A stretch of DNA of 64,000 nt from Maritimibacter alkaliphilus HTCC2654 (lineage in GTDB: Bacteria; Pseudomonadota; Alphaproteobacteria; Rhodobacterales; Rhodobacteraceae), in contig NZ_CH902578.1 in the NCBI RefSeq assembly GCF_000152805.1, positions 1,325,340 to 1,389,339 of the forward strand. Direction: 5' to 3'. The notes beneath the pieces were generated by a model. It saw only the letters and a program-made list of their open reading frames with translations. It was not told where the DNA came from and searched no databases. This document shows positions 54,974 to 63,437 of this stretch, piece by piece. How positions within the stretch are numbered: the first letter of the stretch is position 1; every line of letters starts with the position of its first letter. A program made the translations under genes and the position numbers.

Positions 54974-55188
54974 GCGATTTCCCCCCTGAAACGGCATGTT
55001 GAAATAAAGTAGCGTTCTAAAAGGTCCGGGACCTGACCCAAGGGTAACCCCAAAAAGTGATTCCCTCAAAATTTACTCGAGATATGCGATTGTTTAGAAC
55101 GGGATAGCAGGATGTAGCGCGCAGGGCACAATGTAGCGGACCGCGCAAAGTCGGCCACCACATATGGCCCAGTCCGGGCGTCTGCCGC

Positions 55189-56904
55189 TCAGTTCCCTGC
55201 TAGTTTGCGTGCCGCCGCCGCCGTTCCACCCCCCACGATCGCGTCGAGTGCGCCATCGTAGAGGCCGCGCGCCTGAAGGATCTTCTGGAATTCAAGCGCG
55301 GTGTCGCGATCCCAAGTGCCGGGCGCGCCGTTGCGCAGGTCACCGAAGTCCAGCTTGCCGCTTTCCATCGCCCGCACATAAAGCCCGGCGGCAATCGCCG
55401 GGTCATAGGCGACGCCGCGCCCGGTTTCATAGAACACGCCCATCATCGCGATTGCGGGCGGATGGCCGGTCTGGGACACCATTCGGGTCAGGCGCACCTG
55501 CTCCTCCGGGTCGTCGGGCAACCCGGAGTTGGGATCGGCATAGAGCGACGAGAGTTCGAGCGCCGCCGAAAGGTTCCCGGCATCCGCCGCCATCGTGTAG
55601 TACCTGACCGCCCGCGACGTGTCCGGAATGCCCAGCGCCGCGTCGGCCCGCCCCGGAATGCCGTCACCGTTCAGGTATGTCTGGGCAAGCCTGTATTGCG
55701 CGAAGTGATAGCCTTTGTCGGCGGCCATGGTCATCAGTTCGACCATGCGCGCCGGGTCGCGCGGAACCCCGCGCGCCACCTGATACAGAAGGGCCAGCGT
55801 CGTCATGCCAGCGGCGTCGCCCCGCTCGGTGGCGGCCTGATAATGCCCGACCGCCTTTGCGATGTCCTGACCTTCGGGGCCGACACCGAACAGGAAATAG
55901 TCGCCCAGCCGGGTTTCGGCGGCGCCAAGCCCGGCCTCGGCGGACCGGGTGAGCAGGTCGAAGGTCGCCCCCGCCTGCCCGCGCGCCTGTGCGATGGATG
56001 CGGCGTGGAACAGAACTTCTGGATCGGCATCTTCCGCTTCGGCCGCCATCAGGCAGGCCTCTGCCGCCCGTGCCAGCGTTTCCTTTTGCGATGCGGCATC
56101 GACCGCAGCGGCAGGAACACCTGCATTCGCAGGGCCTGCGATGTCGATGCACTCCTGCGCGGCGATGTCGTAGGGGTCCGGTTCGGGCGCCGCTTCGGGC
56201 GCCTCCGCGACCTCTTCGGCGCTCTCTGTCGCCGGGTCTTCAGGTGCTTCCGCGCTCTCGGTCGCCGCGTTTTCGGGTTCCTCCGCGACCTCCTCGGCAG
56301 CTTCGGTCTCCGGATCTTCGGGGGCCTCCGCGACTTCTTCCGCGCTCTCGGTCGCCGGGTTCTCGGGAGCCTCGTCCTCGACGATCGCCTCGGCTTCGGT
56401 GTCCGGTTGTTCCGGGGCCTCGGCCTGCGGCGCGGCGTCAGGCGTGATCTCCGTGGCGGCCTCCACGTCGGTTTCGGCATCTTCGGCGGATTGCGCGACC
56501 GCCTCCTCGCCACCCGTCACCGTGACATCGGCATCGCCCGCTTCGGTCTCGCCGTCCACATCGGGTGAGGCCACGACATCGGCACCCTCCTTGTCGGCCC
56601 GACGCGGCTCGACCCCGTTCAAGATGCCCGACGGACGGTCCGGTGCCGCGTCCGTTTTCTGAACCTGCGGCCCGCCCAGCGTCGGCGCCGCCGGACCTTC
56701 GCCATCGCGATCCTTGGCCGTGTTCGCCCCTCTCGCAGAGGGCGCGTCATCCCCCCCGGCGGCCACACCGCCTGTCATCTCCGACGTCGTGTCGCCGACC
56801 TGAACCGACGGGGTCTTTTCGTCCGACCCGTTCGGCGTGTCCTGCGAATAACCGACCCCCGGAAGGGTCAGCGTTGCGGCGACGATGACTGCGAAACCTT
56901 TCAA
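55189..56904 (-). CDS. Periplasmic Sel1-repeat (TPR-like) protein with an acidic repeat region
   Basis: 571 residues. A signal peptide (about 1-20, ending GVGYSQ) is followed by a low-complexity region to about 245. Within it a unit like PENPATESAEEVAEA recurs four or so times between about 175 and 240. Sel1 repeats fill about 270-500 (LGDYFLFGVGPEG.., LALLYQVARGVPRD.., LAQTYLNGDGIPG.., MMGVFYETGRGVAYD). The C-terminus (LEFQKILQARGLYDGALDAIVG) resembles a peptidoglycan-binding type 1 motif. A role as an envelope scaffold is likely. It is transcribed alone, 215 bases upstream of the adhesin gene. Confidence 0.82.
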   Translation of the reverse strand: MKGFAVIVAATLTLPGVGYSQDTPNGSDEKTPSVQVGDTTSEMTGGVAAGGDDAPSARGANTAKDRDGEGPAAPTLGGPQVQKTDAAPDRPSGILNGVEPRRADKEGADVVASPDVDGETEAGDADVTVTGGEEAVAQSAEDAETDVEAATEITPDAAPQAEAPEQPDTEAEAIVEDEAPENPATESAEEVAEAPEDPETEAAEEVAEEPENAATESAEAPEDPATESAEEVAEAPEAAPEPDPYDIAAQECIDIAGPANAGVPAAAVDAASQKETLARAAEACLMAAEAEDADPEVLFHAASIAQARGQAGATFDLLTRSAEAGLGAAETRLGDYFLFGVGPEGQDIAKAVGHYQAATERGDAAGMTTLALLYQVARGVPRDPARMVELMTMAADKGYHFAQYRLAQTYLNGDGIPGRADAALGIPDTSRAVRYYTMAADAGNLSAALELSSLYADPNSGLPDDPEEQVRLTRMVSQTGHPPAIAMMGVFYETGRGVAYDPAIAAGLYVRAMESGKLDFGDLRNGAPGTWDRDTALEFQKILQARGLYDGALDAIVGGGTAAAARKLAGN

Positions 56905-57062
56905 GACGACAATCCCCTATGAAATGACACTAAATTGCTAACCGGACCGTGACACCAAGTCTACACCACGCCCCCGGTCAGGGTGTCCGCTCGTTATGAG
57001 ATTGTCACCTCAAAACGGCTTGGCCACAGTCGAATGAGCGATTCAAGACAAGCCACGGCACC

Positions 57063-58289
57063 ATGCAGAAAGAACTCCGCCCGTCGACCGAACCGTTCAT
57101 CGTGGACCTCGACCGCGACCTGTTGCGGGGCAATCTGGGGGCCGAGGTGTTCTGGTGGAACGTCTCGCGCGACATTCGCAGCCTGCATCTGCGCAAGCAC
57201 CGCCGTTACCCCAACCCCAAGCGCCTGCCCTACGACCCCGACGTGATCGCGGGCTGCAAGGCCGCGCGCGCCGAGGGGCGCGAGGTCGTTCTGGCCGACG
57301 CCGGGATGCCGGAACTCGCCGGCCCCGTTGCGTCGCATCTGAAGGCCTTCGACCGGACCCAGACCGGCCACGCGCCCGCAAGCGACGTGCCCCGTGAACG
57401 CCCCACCATGCTGCTGCGCGAAGTCCTTCGCCAAATGCGGATGCATCAGTGGGTCAAAAACATCCTCGTTTTTCTGCCGCTCATGGCCGCCCATGCCTTT
57501 GCGCCGGACACGCTGCTGAGCGCGCTTCTCGCCTTCTTCGCCTTCGGTTTCGTCGCGTCGGCGGTCTATGTGCTGAACGACCTTGCCGACCTCGAGGCGG
57601 ACCGGAAGCACCGGACCAAGTGCAATCGCCCTTTCGCCTCCGGGCGGCTTCCCGTCCGGTTCGGCGCGCCGATGCTGATCGCGCTTCTCGTCACGGGCTT
57701 CGGCATCGCGGTTCTCGTGACCCCGGCGCTGACCATCGTTCTTGCGGGCTATTTCGTGCTGACCACGGCCTATTCGATGAAACTGAAGGGGATGCTCGCG
57801 CTCGATATCGTCGTGCTCGCGATGCTTTATACGGTGCGGATCGTGGCGGGCGCCGCCGCGACCGACATCAATCCCTCGGTCTGGCTTCTGTCTTTTTCGA
57901 TCTTCCTGTTCCTCTCGCTCGCCGCCGTGAAACGTCTGGCGGAACTCGTCGAGCTTGACGCACGCGGGGCCGCCAAGGCCGCCGCAGGTCGCGCCTATAC
58001 GGTCGAGGATCGCCCGATCATCGCGATGATCGCCACCGCATCGGGCTTCATCGCCGTGCTGGTGCTGGCGCTCTATCTCGACACGGCCGAGGTGCGCGCG
58101 CAGTATGCCGAGCCGATGGCCCTCTGGGGTGTCGGTCTGGTGCTCCTGTTCTGGATCAGCCGAATCGTTCTTCTCGCCCACCGGGGCCTCGTGAATGAAG
58201 ATCCCGTGGTGTTCGCCCTGACAGACCGGGCGAGTCGCTATCTCGTGGCGATTTGCGCCGTTCTGTTCGCCGTCGGCGTGCTGGCCTAG
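57063..58289 (+). CDS. UbiA-family prenyltransferase with a truncated HAD-like N-terminus
   Basis: 408 residues. Residues 120-408 are a UbiA membrane domain with about eight helices. The prenyl-diphosphate motif is NDLADLEAD (172-180) and the second motif is LALDIVVLAMLYTVRI. This is the decaprenyl-phosphate phosphoribosyltransferase-like branch. Residues 12-95 are a remnant of the HAD domain often fused to this branch: VDLDRDLL in place of the usual VDLDGTL, a motif II region without its Ser/Thr (VVLADAGMPEL), and nothing matching motifs III and IV. The HAD part is therefore probably inactive. It may supply a polyprenyl-linked pentose for glycan synthesis. Confidence 0.82.
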   Translation: MQKELRPSTEPFIVDLDRDLLRGNLGAEVFWWNVSRDIRSLHLRKHRRYPNPKRLPYDPDVIAGCKAARAEGREVVLADAGMPELAGPVASHLKAFDRTQTGHAPASDVPRERPTMLLREVLRQMRMHQWVKNILVFLPLMAAHAFAPDTLLSALLAFFAFGFVASAVYVLNDLADLEADRKHRTKCNRPFASGRLPVRFGAPMLIALLVTGFGIAVLVTPALTIVLAGYFVLTTAYSMKLKGMLALDIVVLAMLYTVRIVAGAAATDINPSVWLLSFSIFLFLSLAAVKRLAELVELDARGAAKAAAGRAYTVEDRPIIAMIATASGFIAVLVLALYLDTAEVRAQYAEPMALWGVGLVLLFWISRIVLLAHRGLVNEDPVVFALTDRASRYLVAICAVLFAVGVLA

Positions 58290-58463
58290 GCGCGATCGAC
58301 CGGAAATGCGGCCCAAGCTGCGACGGCCTGTCGCAGTTCGGTGCGGTGATTTGCTTATCAGCCACTCATCGAGGCAAGATTCCGCCCAGTCGGCAAAAAT
58401 CTCCCACATCGGCGGAACCCGCTTTATTGTCATCTTAACGATGGGACAGTACGAGCGCGGACC

Positions 58464-60116
58464 ATGATCCGACACACACACGATGTTAAAGACACCGCGC
58501 CTGTACGCATGCGTCCTCAACCCGTCCACGCGCTCGCCGCTGTGGGGGTTCTGGCTGGCCTGGTCGTCTCCGCCTGGGGCAGCCTGTTCGCTGTCCATAC
58601 CCTTTATCCGTCCTATGTCTCGGCCTTCGTCGTGACCGAGCCGGCCGCCTCCGCGCCGCAGGTCGCCGACAGCGACCTCGCCTCCCAGACCCAGCGGGTT
58701 CTGAGCGGGCTTCGCCTTGACGAGGGGACCGCACCGGAAAAACCGCAGGTCGAACTTGCGGGCTTTACCGAAGCGACCGAAGCGCCCAAACTTCCTGCAC
58801 CGGAAGCCGAGGCCGCCGCGCCGTCGCCGCAAGACCTCGCCCGGTTGAGCGAAACCGATGCGGACACCCGCGCCGGGTCGTCGCTCGTCCAGCCTGAGCG
58901 GGAAGTCGCGATGACCGAGGACGCCACCGAACAGCCCGTGCCGGCCGACCGCATGGTCGCCACGGCCGAGGTGCCCGATCCGGTTCCGGCCGCGCCGGCG
59001 ACCGATCTTGCCGATGCCGCGATGCTGATCGACCCGTCCGACCTTGCCGTGACCGCCTCGATCCGCCCGCGCCTGCGCCCCGAAGGCTTCTCGCCGTTGG
59101 CGGCACCGGAGGCGCCCGCGGCCGAGGTCATTCAGGTGGCCGGTGCCGACAACGACCTCGACGGGTTCACCACCTCCACGATGAACTCGACCTCGGTCCT
59201 CGCCGTGCCGTCGTCGCCGCGCCCCCGCGCGCTGCCCGATGCGCTGCGCACGGCCTTTGCGCCGACCCGCCAGCAGGCGCAGGAACCGACGCCGGAACCC
59301 GATCCGTCCTTCGTCGCCTCGTCGCGCGTCTCCGGCAACGGCTGCGGCCGCAACCATGCCCGCAACATGCCGAACCGCCGTGCAGGCGCACCGACCGGAA
59401 GCGCCTTCATGGCTTCCGTCGGCAACGGCAGCGGCGGCAACCGCGACAACGCCATCATCAACGAGCTTGCGCGCGGCAACATGCCGAGCTTCCTGCAAGA
59501 CCTGCGTCCGGTCGCCATCCGCGGGAAGGACTCGCGCGGGGCCTCGACCGAGATCGTGGTCTGCGTGACGCCCGACTACCTCGCGCTCGGTTCCGACCGC
59601 GATTTCGTCCGCGTGCCGCTTGGCCTGCCTGCGGCCGCTTCGATCGCCGGGCGCTTCGGCATGATGCTGCCCACCTCGCGCATGGTCGATGCGATCTACG
59701 CACAGGCGTCGGTCAAACTCAGCCCCAAGCCGATGCAAGCCGGGCCGCAGATGTCATCGACCTCCTATTTCGTGCAGCACAACCAGACCATCGAAGCCCA
59801 GCGTGGCGGCCGGATGGGCCTGATCTCGGGCCACAAGAAAGACGTGGTCATGGCGAACCGCATGGCCTCGAACCCGGGGCGCGTCGCCATCTACGGCTGG
59901 CACCGCTCGAACGGGAACCCGATCCAGCCTGTGTCGACGGTCCACGGGGCGAGCTATGCCGACTATAGCCACGGCATTCGTCTGGTCAGCCGCACCGCCT
60001 ATCTGAACGGGCGCGCGGTCGACCTCGAGGACCTGCTGTCTTCGGGCCGCTATGCCTACCTGCTGAACAGCGACGGCCCGATGCCGGGCCCGGTGATCCG
60101 CGTCGCCTCGCGCTGA
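58464..60116 (+). CDS. Membrane-anchored envelope protein of unknown function
   Basis: 550 residues. A cytoplasmic N-terminus of about 22 residues precedes one membrane segment (about 25-45, AAVGVLAGLVVSAWGSLFAV). A Pro/Ala/Glu-rich linker runs to about 295, and a globular domain covers about 315-550. The globular part includes INELARGNMPSFLQDL, a GHKKDVV element and HGASYADYSHGIRLV with His494, Asp500 and His503. I do not recognise the family. The His/Asp pattern could be a metal site or hydrolase centre. It stands alone, with a terminator directly after the stop. Confidence 0.7.
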   Translation: MIRHTHDVKDTAPVRMRPQPVHALAAVGVLAGLVVSAWGSLFAVHTLYPSYVSAFVVTEPAASAPQVADSDLASQTQRVLSGLRLDEGTAPEKPQVELAGFTEATEAPKLPAPEAEAAAPSPQDLARLSETDADTRAGSSLVQPEREVAMTEDATEQPVPADRMVATAEVPDPVPAAPATDLADAAMLIDPSDLAVTASIRPRLRPEGFSPLAAPEAPAAEVIQVAGADNDLDGFTTSTMNSTSVLAVPSSPRPRALPDALRTAFAPTRQQAQEPTPEPDPSFVASSRVSGNGCGRNHARNMPNRRAGAPTGSAFMASVGNGSGGNRDNAIINELARGNMPSFLQDLRPVAIRGKDSRGASTEIVVCVTPDYLALGSDRDFVRVPLGLPAAASIAGRFGMMLPTSRMVDAIYAQASVKLSPKPMQAGPQMSSTSYFVQHNQTIEAQRGGRMGLISGHKKDVVMANRMASNPGRVAIYGWHRSNGNPIQPVSTVHGASYADYSHGIRLVSRTAYLNGRAVDLEDLLSSGRYAYLLNSDGPMPGPVIRVASR

Positions 60117-60137
60117 CGCTAGACACCAGAACGTACG

Positions 60138-60168
60138 AAGGCCGCGCCACACCAGCGCGGCCTTCTTC
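60138..60168 (+). terminator. Rho-independent terminator of the 58464-60116 gene
   Basis: AAGGCCGCGC (60138-60147) pairs perfectly with GCGCGGCCTT (60155-60164) around a 7-base loop and is followed by a T-containing tail (CTTCGTT). It lies 21 bases after the stop codon. Confidence 0.8.
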
Positions 60169-60222
60169 GTTCCGTAGCCCCAGCCCCGCCCCTCTTCTCT
60201 GTTTCAAAAAACCTCGGGGGAC

Positions 60223-60304
60223 GCCGCGCAGCGGCGGGGGGCAGCGCCCCCTATCGCCCGGCGCCGCAGGCGACGGGCTCCCCATGCGCGAGCGAAGCTC
60301 GCTC
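60223..60304. repeat. Array of four short GC-rich hairpins
   Basis: Four perfect stems with trinucleotide loops follow one another: GCCGC-gca-GCGGC (60223-60235), GGGGGC-agc-GCCCCC (60237-60251), GCCCG.CGCC-gca-GGCG.CGGGC (60256-60278) and GAGCGA-agc-TCGCTC (60290-60304). They lie between two convergent genes and may end transcription of the minus-strand operon or stabilise 3' ends. Confidence 0.7.
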
Positions 60305-60321
60305 CGTTTGATAACGCCCGA

Positions 60322-61305
60322 TCAGCGAATATCGCGGAAGCACCGGAACCCGAGGTGGTAGTTGGAGTGGCTGCCGTTCGACATGACCTGCGTGCCGTGC
60401 CAGAACGGCGCGCGCCATCGCGCCCATTCCTCATGCGCGCGCACGCTGTCCCAAATGAACCAGCTTCCCTTCATCTCGGTCACGCCCAGCGTCTGCGACC
60501 CCCGGCTCGCCATCTGGCTCGGGTTGAGCGGCAGGTTCATGTGCTCGGCCGCGTTTCCTTCAAGGTCATAGACACCCAGCGCCGACTTGCAGTTCGGAAA
60601 GCTGCCCACCGGATAGGTGTTCGACCCGCAGCCCGACCAGCTGCCCCCGTTGCATCCGGGCGTCTTGGACGAGGCCTGCGCGCAGATCCCCCGCCGCCAC
60701 TGCGGCCCATAGGTCCAGTTCTTCGACTGGCCCCATTTCGCGTTGTGCCAGGACCGCATCGCACCGTGTGACCCAAGGTCGAAGCGGTAATCGGGCTCCA
60801 AAAGCGCACCGGCCGCGGCCCCCTCCCACTCATGGGCGTCACCCATGCGTTTGCCCTCCGCAGCGCAGGTCAGCGCGGCGTTGCGGGCCGAAATCCATGT
60901 CACCGGGTAGGCCATCGGGACGTTCGGGTATTCGAACATATCGACGCAGACCGTCGCATCCTCGGGCCGTTGCGTGGCGGGATCGTAAAGCGGTGCCATG
61001 TATTTGCGTCCGCAGATCCGTTCGAACTGCGCGTTGCGGTAATACTGATACGGGTCGCCCGGCACCTTGGCGGCGGCCTGTTGCGGCGTCATCGGGTGGC
61101 GCGTGACCGCCGGGTTGCCCTGCCCGGTCCGGCCCGTGGAATTGAAAATCTGGCGGATGCGCGAGATCTGCGCGGCCGTCACACCGCGCTTTTCCATCAT
61201 GAGGCGATACATCGCCTCGTTGTTCTCGGCCAACGTCGCGGCGCTCCCGGCACCGCCCGCAAATACCGTCAGAGCCAGTCCCAGCGCCGCAATCGCTTTC
61301 CGCAT
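60322..61305 (-). CDS. Periplasmic protein with formylglycine-generating-enzyme (SUMF1) fold
   Basis: 327 residues. A signal peptide (about 1-22, ending GAGSAA) is followed by a helical region, then the SUMF1/FGE-sulfatase fold from about 105: CVDMFEYPNVPMAYPVTWISA, AALTCAAEGKRMGDAHEWE, GVYDLEGNAAEHMNLPL and the closing GFRCFRD. The catalytic Cys pair of true formylglycine-generating enzymes is not found in its usual GGSW context near the end (KGSWFIWDS here), so it is probably a structural or binding variant. Eight or more Cys residues suggest disulfides. It starts 4 bases after the gene at 61310-63058 and is co-transcribed with it. Confidence 0.82.
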   Translation of the reverse strand: MRKAIAALGLALTVFAGGAGSAATLAENNEAMYRLMMEKRGVTAAQISRIRQIFNSTGRTGQGNPAVTRHPMTPQQAAAKVPGDPYQYYRNAQFERICGRKYMAPLYDPATQRPEDATVCVDMFEYPNVPMAYPVTWISARNAALTCAAEGKRMGDAHEWEGAAAGALLEPDYRFDLGSHGAMRSWHNAKWGQSKNWTYGPQWRRGICAQASSKTPGCNGGSWSGCGSNTYPVGSFPNCKSALGVYDLEGNAAEHMNLPLNPSQMASRGSQTLGVTEMKGSWFIWDSVRAHEEWARWRAPFWHGTQVMSNGSHSNYHLGFRCFRDIR

Positions 61306-61309
61306 CTTC

Positions 61310-63058
61310 CTATTCCTTTCGCAGTATGTAGAAGAAATCCCGGTTGTCCGCGAAGCCGACGAACCGCGGGATGCGACCGTTGTCGCCCCAGGGATCGCTT
61401 TCGGCCATGTACCGGTTCAGGTGCATCGGTTCGAGCCCGTCACCATTGGCATTCTGCTTGTAGACCGCGAGGTAGGTGAGCTCCGGCGAGTTCATGTCGA
61501 GTAGCATCGCATAGTCGCAATCATAGGCTTGAAACACCCGCGCCATCGCCGAGGGCGTCACCGACGAGAAATAGGCGTAGAGCAGGAACTGACGCCCGCC
61601 TGCGGTCTTGAGGCAGGTGCCCGACCGCAGCGTGCGCAGTTGCGCATCCGCCGAGCCGGACCAATTGCCGCCGCCCCAGGAACTCACCCGATCGCCCGGC
61701 ACCGCCTGCCCCGTTTCGGGGTCGCGGTCCACGACGGCCACGCCGTTCTGGCGGGCATAGATCAGGTTCGGGACCATTTCGTTGTCGGCCTCGGTCCATG
61801 TCTTCATGCCCACTTCGCCGTCGAGCGTCACATAGAGCGTGGCGAGGTTCGGGATCAGCCGGCTGAAGGTCACGCCGTTCGACAGAAAGCCGTAATGGTG
61901 CCCCCGGTTGAAGGTCGCGTAGTCGGAAAAGCGGTAGGCGCCATGATCGCGTTTGAAACCCCCGGCGAAGGCCGCGACCGCGCGGCTGGTCAGCGACGGC
62001 GACAGCATCCCGTTGCGCACCAGCGGGTCGGGGCGGTTGAAGCCGTCGGGGCCCGCCAGTTGCCAGTCGTTGCCCGACCGCGACGGGCGGGAGGACCAGC
62101 CAAGGCCCGGGTGATCGGTGCCCAATTCATACCCGACCTCGAATTTCGCAAGATCGAAGGCGACGAGGTAGACGTCGGCGTTCTGTTCGACCCCGTCGAG
62201 CCAGTTGGCGCCATTGCGTTCGGCCAGAATGCTGTTGGCGATATAGGCGGGCTTCATCACGCTGGAATAGACGCCCTCGTTGCCCTCGACCGCGTACCAT
62301 GCCCCGGCCTCCATTCCGCCCTCGGCACCCTCGACCTCGATCGACATATTGGGGCGCATGACCGGCTGACGGTCCAGCGCCGCCGTGCCCAGCGCGGCGA
62401 CGGCATCGCCCGCATCGCCATCCTCGACCGTCTCGGCGTTTTCGAGAAACGCGTCTTCGAAGAAGGTGCCCTTGATGAGGTTCACCAGCTTGTCGCCGAA
62501 AACCACGTTTTCACGCAGGAAATCCGACACGGCCTCGCGGTTGGTGCGGCTGCCCGACACCTTGTTGCGCAGGTAGATCTTCTGCCCGCAGAGCGGCGCA
62601 TAGGGCAGCCCGCTCCCCGCCGCTGTCGCGAGCGCCGAAGGTTCGCCCGTCCACGGCGTGCAACTGTCCTGACTGCCAAGGCCCGCGATGCTGAGTGCGG
62701 GCTGATCGCCGTCGGTCAGCGTCAGGGTCCAGGTCTGCGCATCCGCGTTCTCGAAATGAAACCGTTGCGCACCCGCTCCTTCGGCCTGAATTTCCAGAAG
62801 ATACCAGCGGTTCACGCCCGGATGCAGCGAGGTCAGGCGATAGGTGGTCCCATCCGCCGCGACAGTTTCCTGTGCAGTCCGCATCGGTGCCATTTCGATG
62901 ACCGACCCGACCGAGTCCTGATTGTAGGTCTCCCATTGGGCGGCAAGCGTCGCGGCATCGGCTTCGGTCATCCCTTCGGCGACGGCAGCGTGCGCCACCA
63001 AAGCGATCAAGCAACCCGCCGCAGCCCCACATGCGCGCCGGGTGATCTGGTCAAACAT
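61310..63058 (-). CDS. Periplasmic protein of unknown function, partner of the SUMF1-fold protein
   Basis: 582 residues with a signal peptide (about 1-27, ending AHAAVA). The second half (about 330-540) has features reminiscent of phosphodiester glycosidase (NAGPA/DUF2233) folds: AFAGGFKRDHGAYRFSDYATF, a GKTLY-like strand (ATLYVTLDGEVGM), RSGTCLKTAGGRQFLLYAYF and CDYAMLLDMNSPELTYLAVY. That likeness is by eye and not secure. I start at 63058, where TGGAG precedes the ATG; an in-frame ATG 15 bases upstream is also possible. It is first in a two-gene operon with the SUMF1-fold gene. Confidence 0.72.
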   Translation of the reverse strand: MFDQITRRACGAAAGCLIALVAHAAVAEGMTEADAATLAAQWETYNQDSVGSVIEMAPMRTAQETVAADGTTYRLTSLHPGVNRWYLLEIQAEGAGAQRFHFENADAQTWTLTLTDGDQPALSIAGLGSQDSCTPWTGEPSALATAAGSGLPYAPLCGQKIYLRNKVSGSRTNREAVSDFLRENVVFGDKLVNLIKGTFFEDAFLENAETVEDGDAGDAVAALGTAALDRQPVMRPNMSIEVEGAEGGMEAGAWYAVEGNEGVYSSVMKPAYIANSILAERNGANWLDGVEQNADVYLVAFDLAKFEVGYELGTDHPGLGWSSRPSRSGNDWQLAGPDGFNRPDPLVRNGMLSPSLTSRAVAAFAGGFKRDHGAYRFSDYATFNRGHHYGFLSNGVTFSRLIPNLATLYVTLDGEVGMKTWTEADNEMVPNLIYARQNGVAVVDRDPETGQAVPGDRVSSWGGGNWSGSADAQLRTLRSGTCLKTAGGRQFLLYAYFSSVTPSAMARVFQAYDCDYAMLLDMNSPELTYLAVYKQNANGDGLEPMHLNRYMAESDPWGDNGRIPRFVGFADNRDFFYILRKE

Positions 63059-63437
63059 AAAAACTCCATTCATATCGCGGTCGCGAAAATTGCTTCTTCG
63101 GGAAATGCGAGGAAAGCGCCGACCCCTTGTGCGCGCAGATCGAATGCGACTGTCCCATGCTCCGACCTCCCCGATCCCCTCTTTGGGTGAATCGTTGTTA
63201 TCGCAGCCATTTTACGGGACTTGCGCCATGCGCCAAGCCTGCCGAACGGGATTCAGCAGAACGTGATGTGGAATCCCCAGCTTCGGCGGTTTTTGCGGCG
63301 AGACCCGTCGCGTGGAACGGAGGTCTCGCGATCAGCCTGCGAGGTCGTCTCAGTTGCCGCGAATGTTCGATTATTTCAAGCTAAAGGCAGGACGGTCCCA
63401 CCCGTTCGCAAGAACTGGTTCGGTATGACCAAACCAC
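63059..63437. other. Intergenic region without a recognised gene
   Basis: 379 bases between the two-gene periplasmic operon and the histidine kinase gene, both on the minus strand. It should hold the promoter of the operon. A TTGTTATCGCAGCCATTTT stretch near 63195 is locally A/T-rich. Short frames here lack ribosome sites. Nothing else was seen. Confidence 0.4.
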
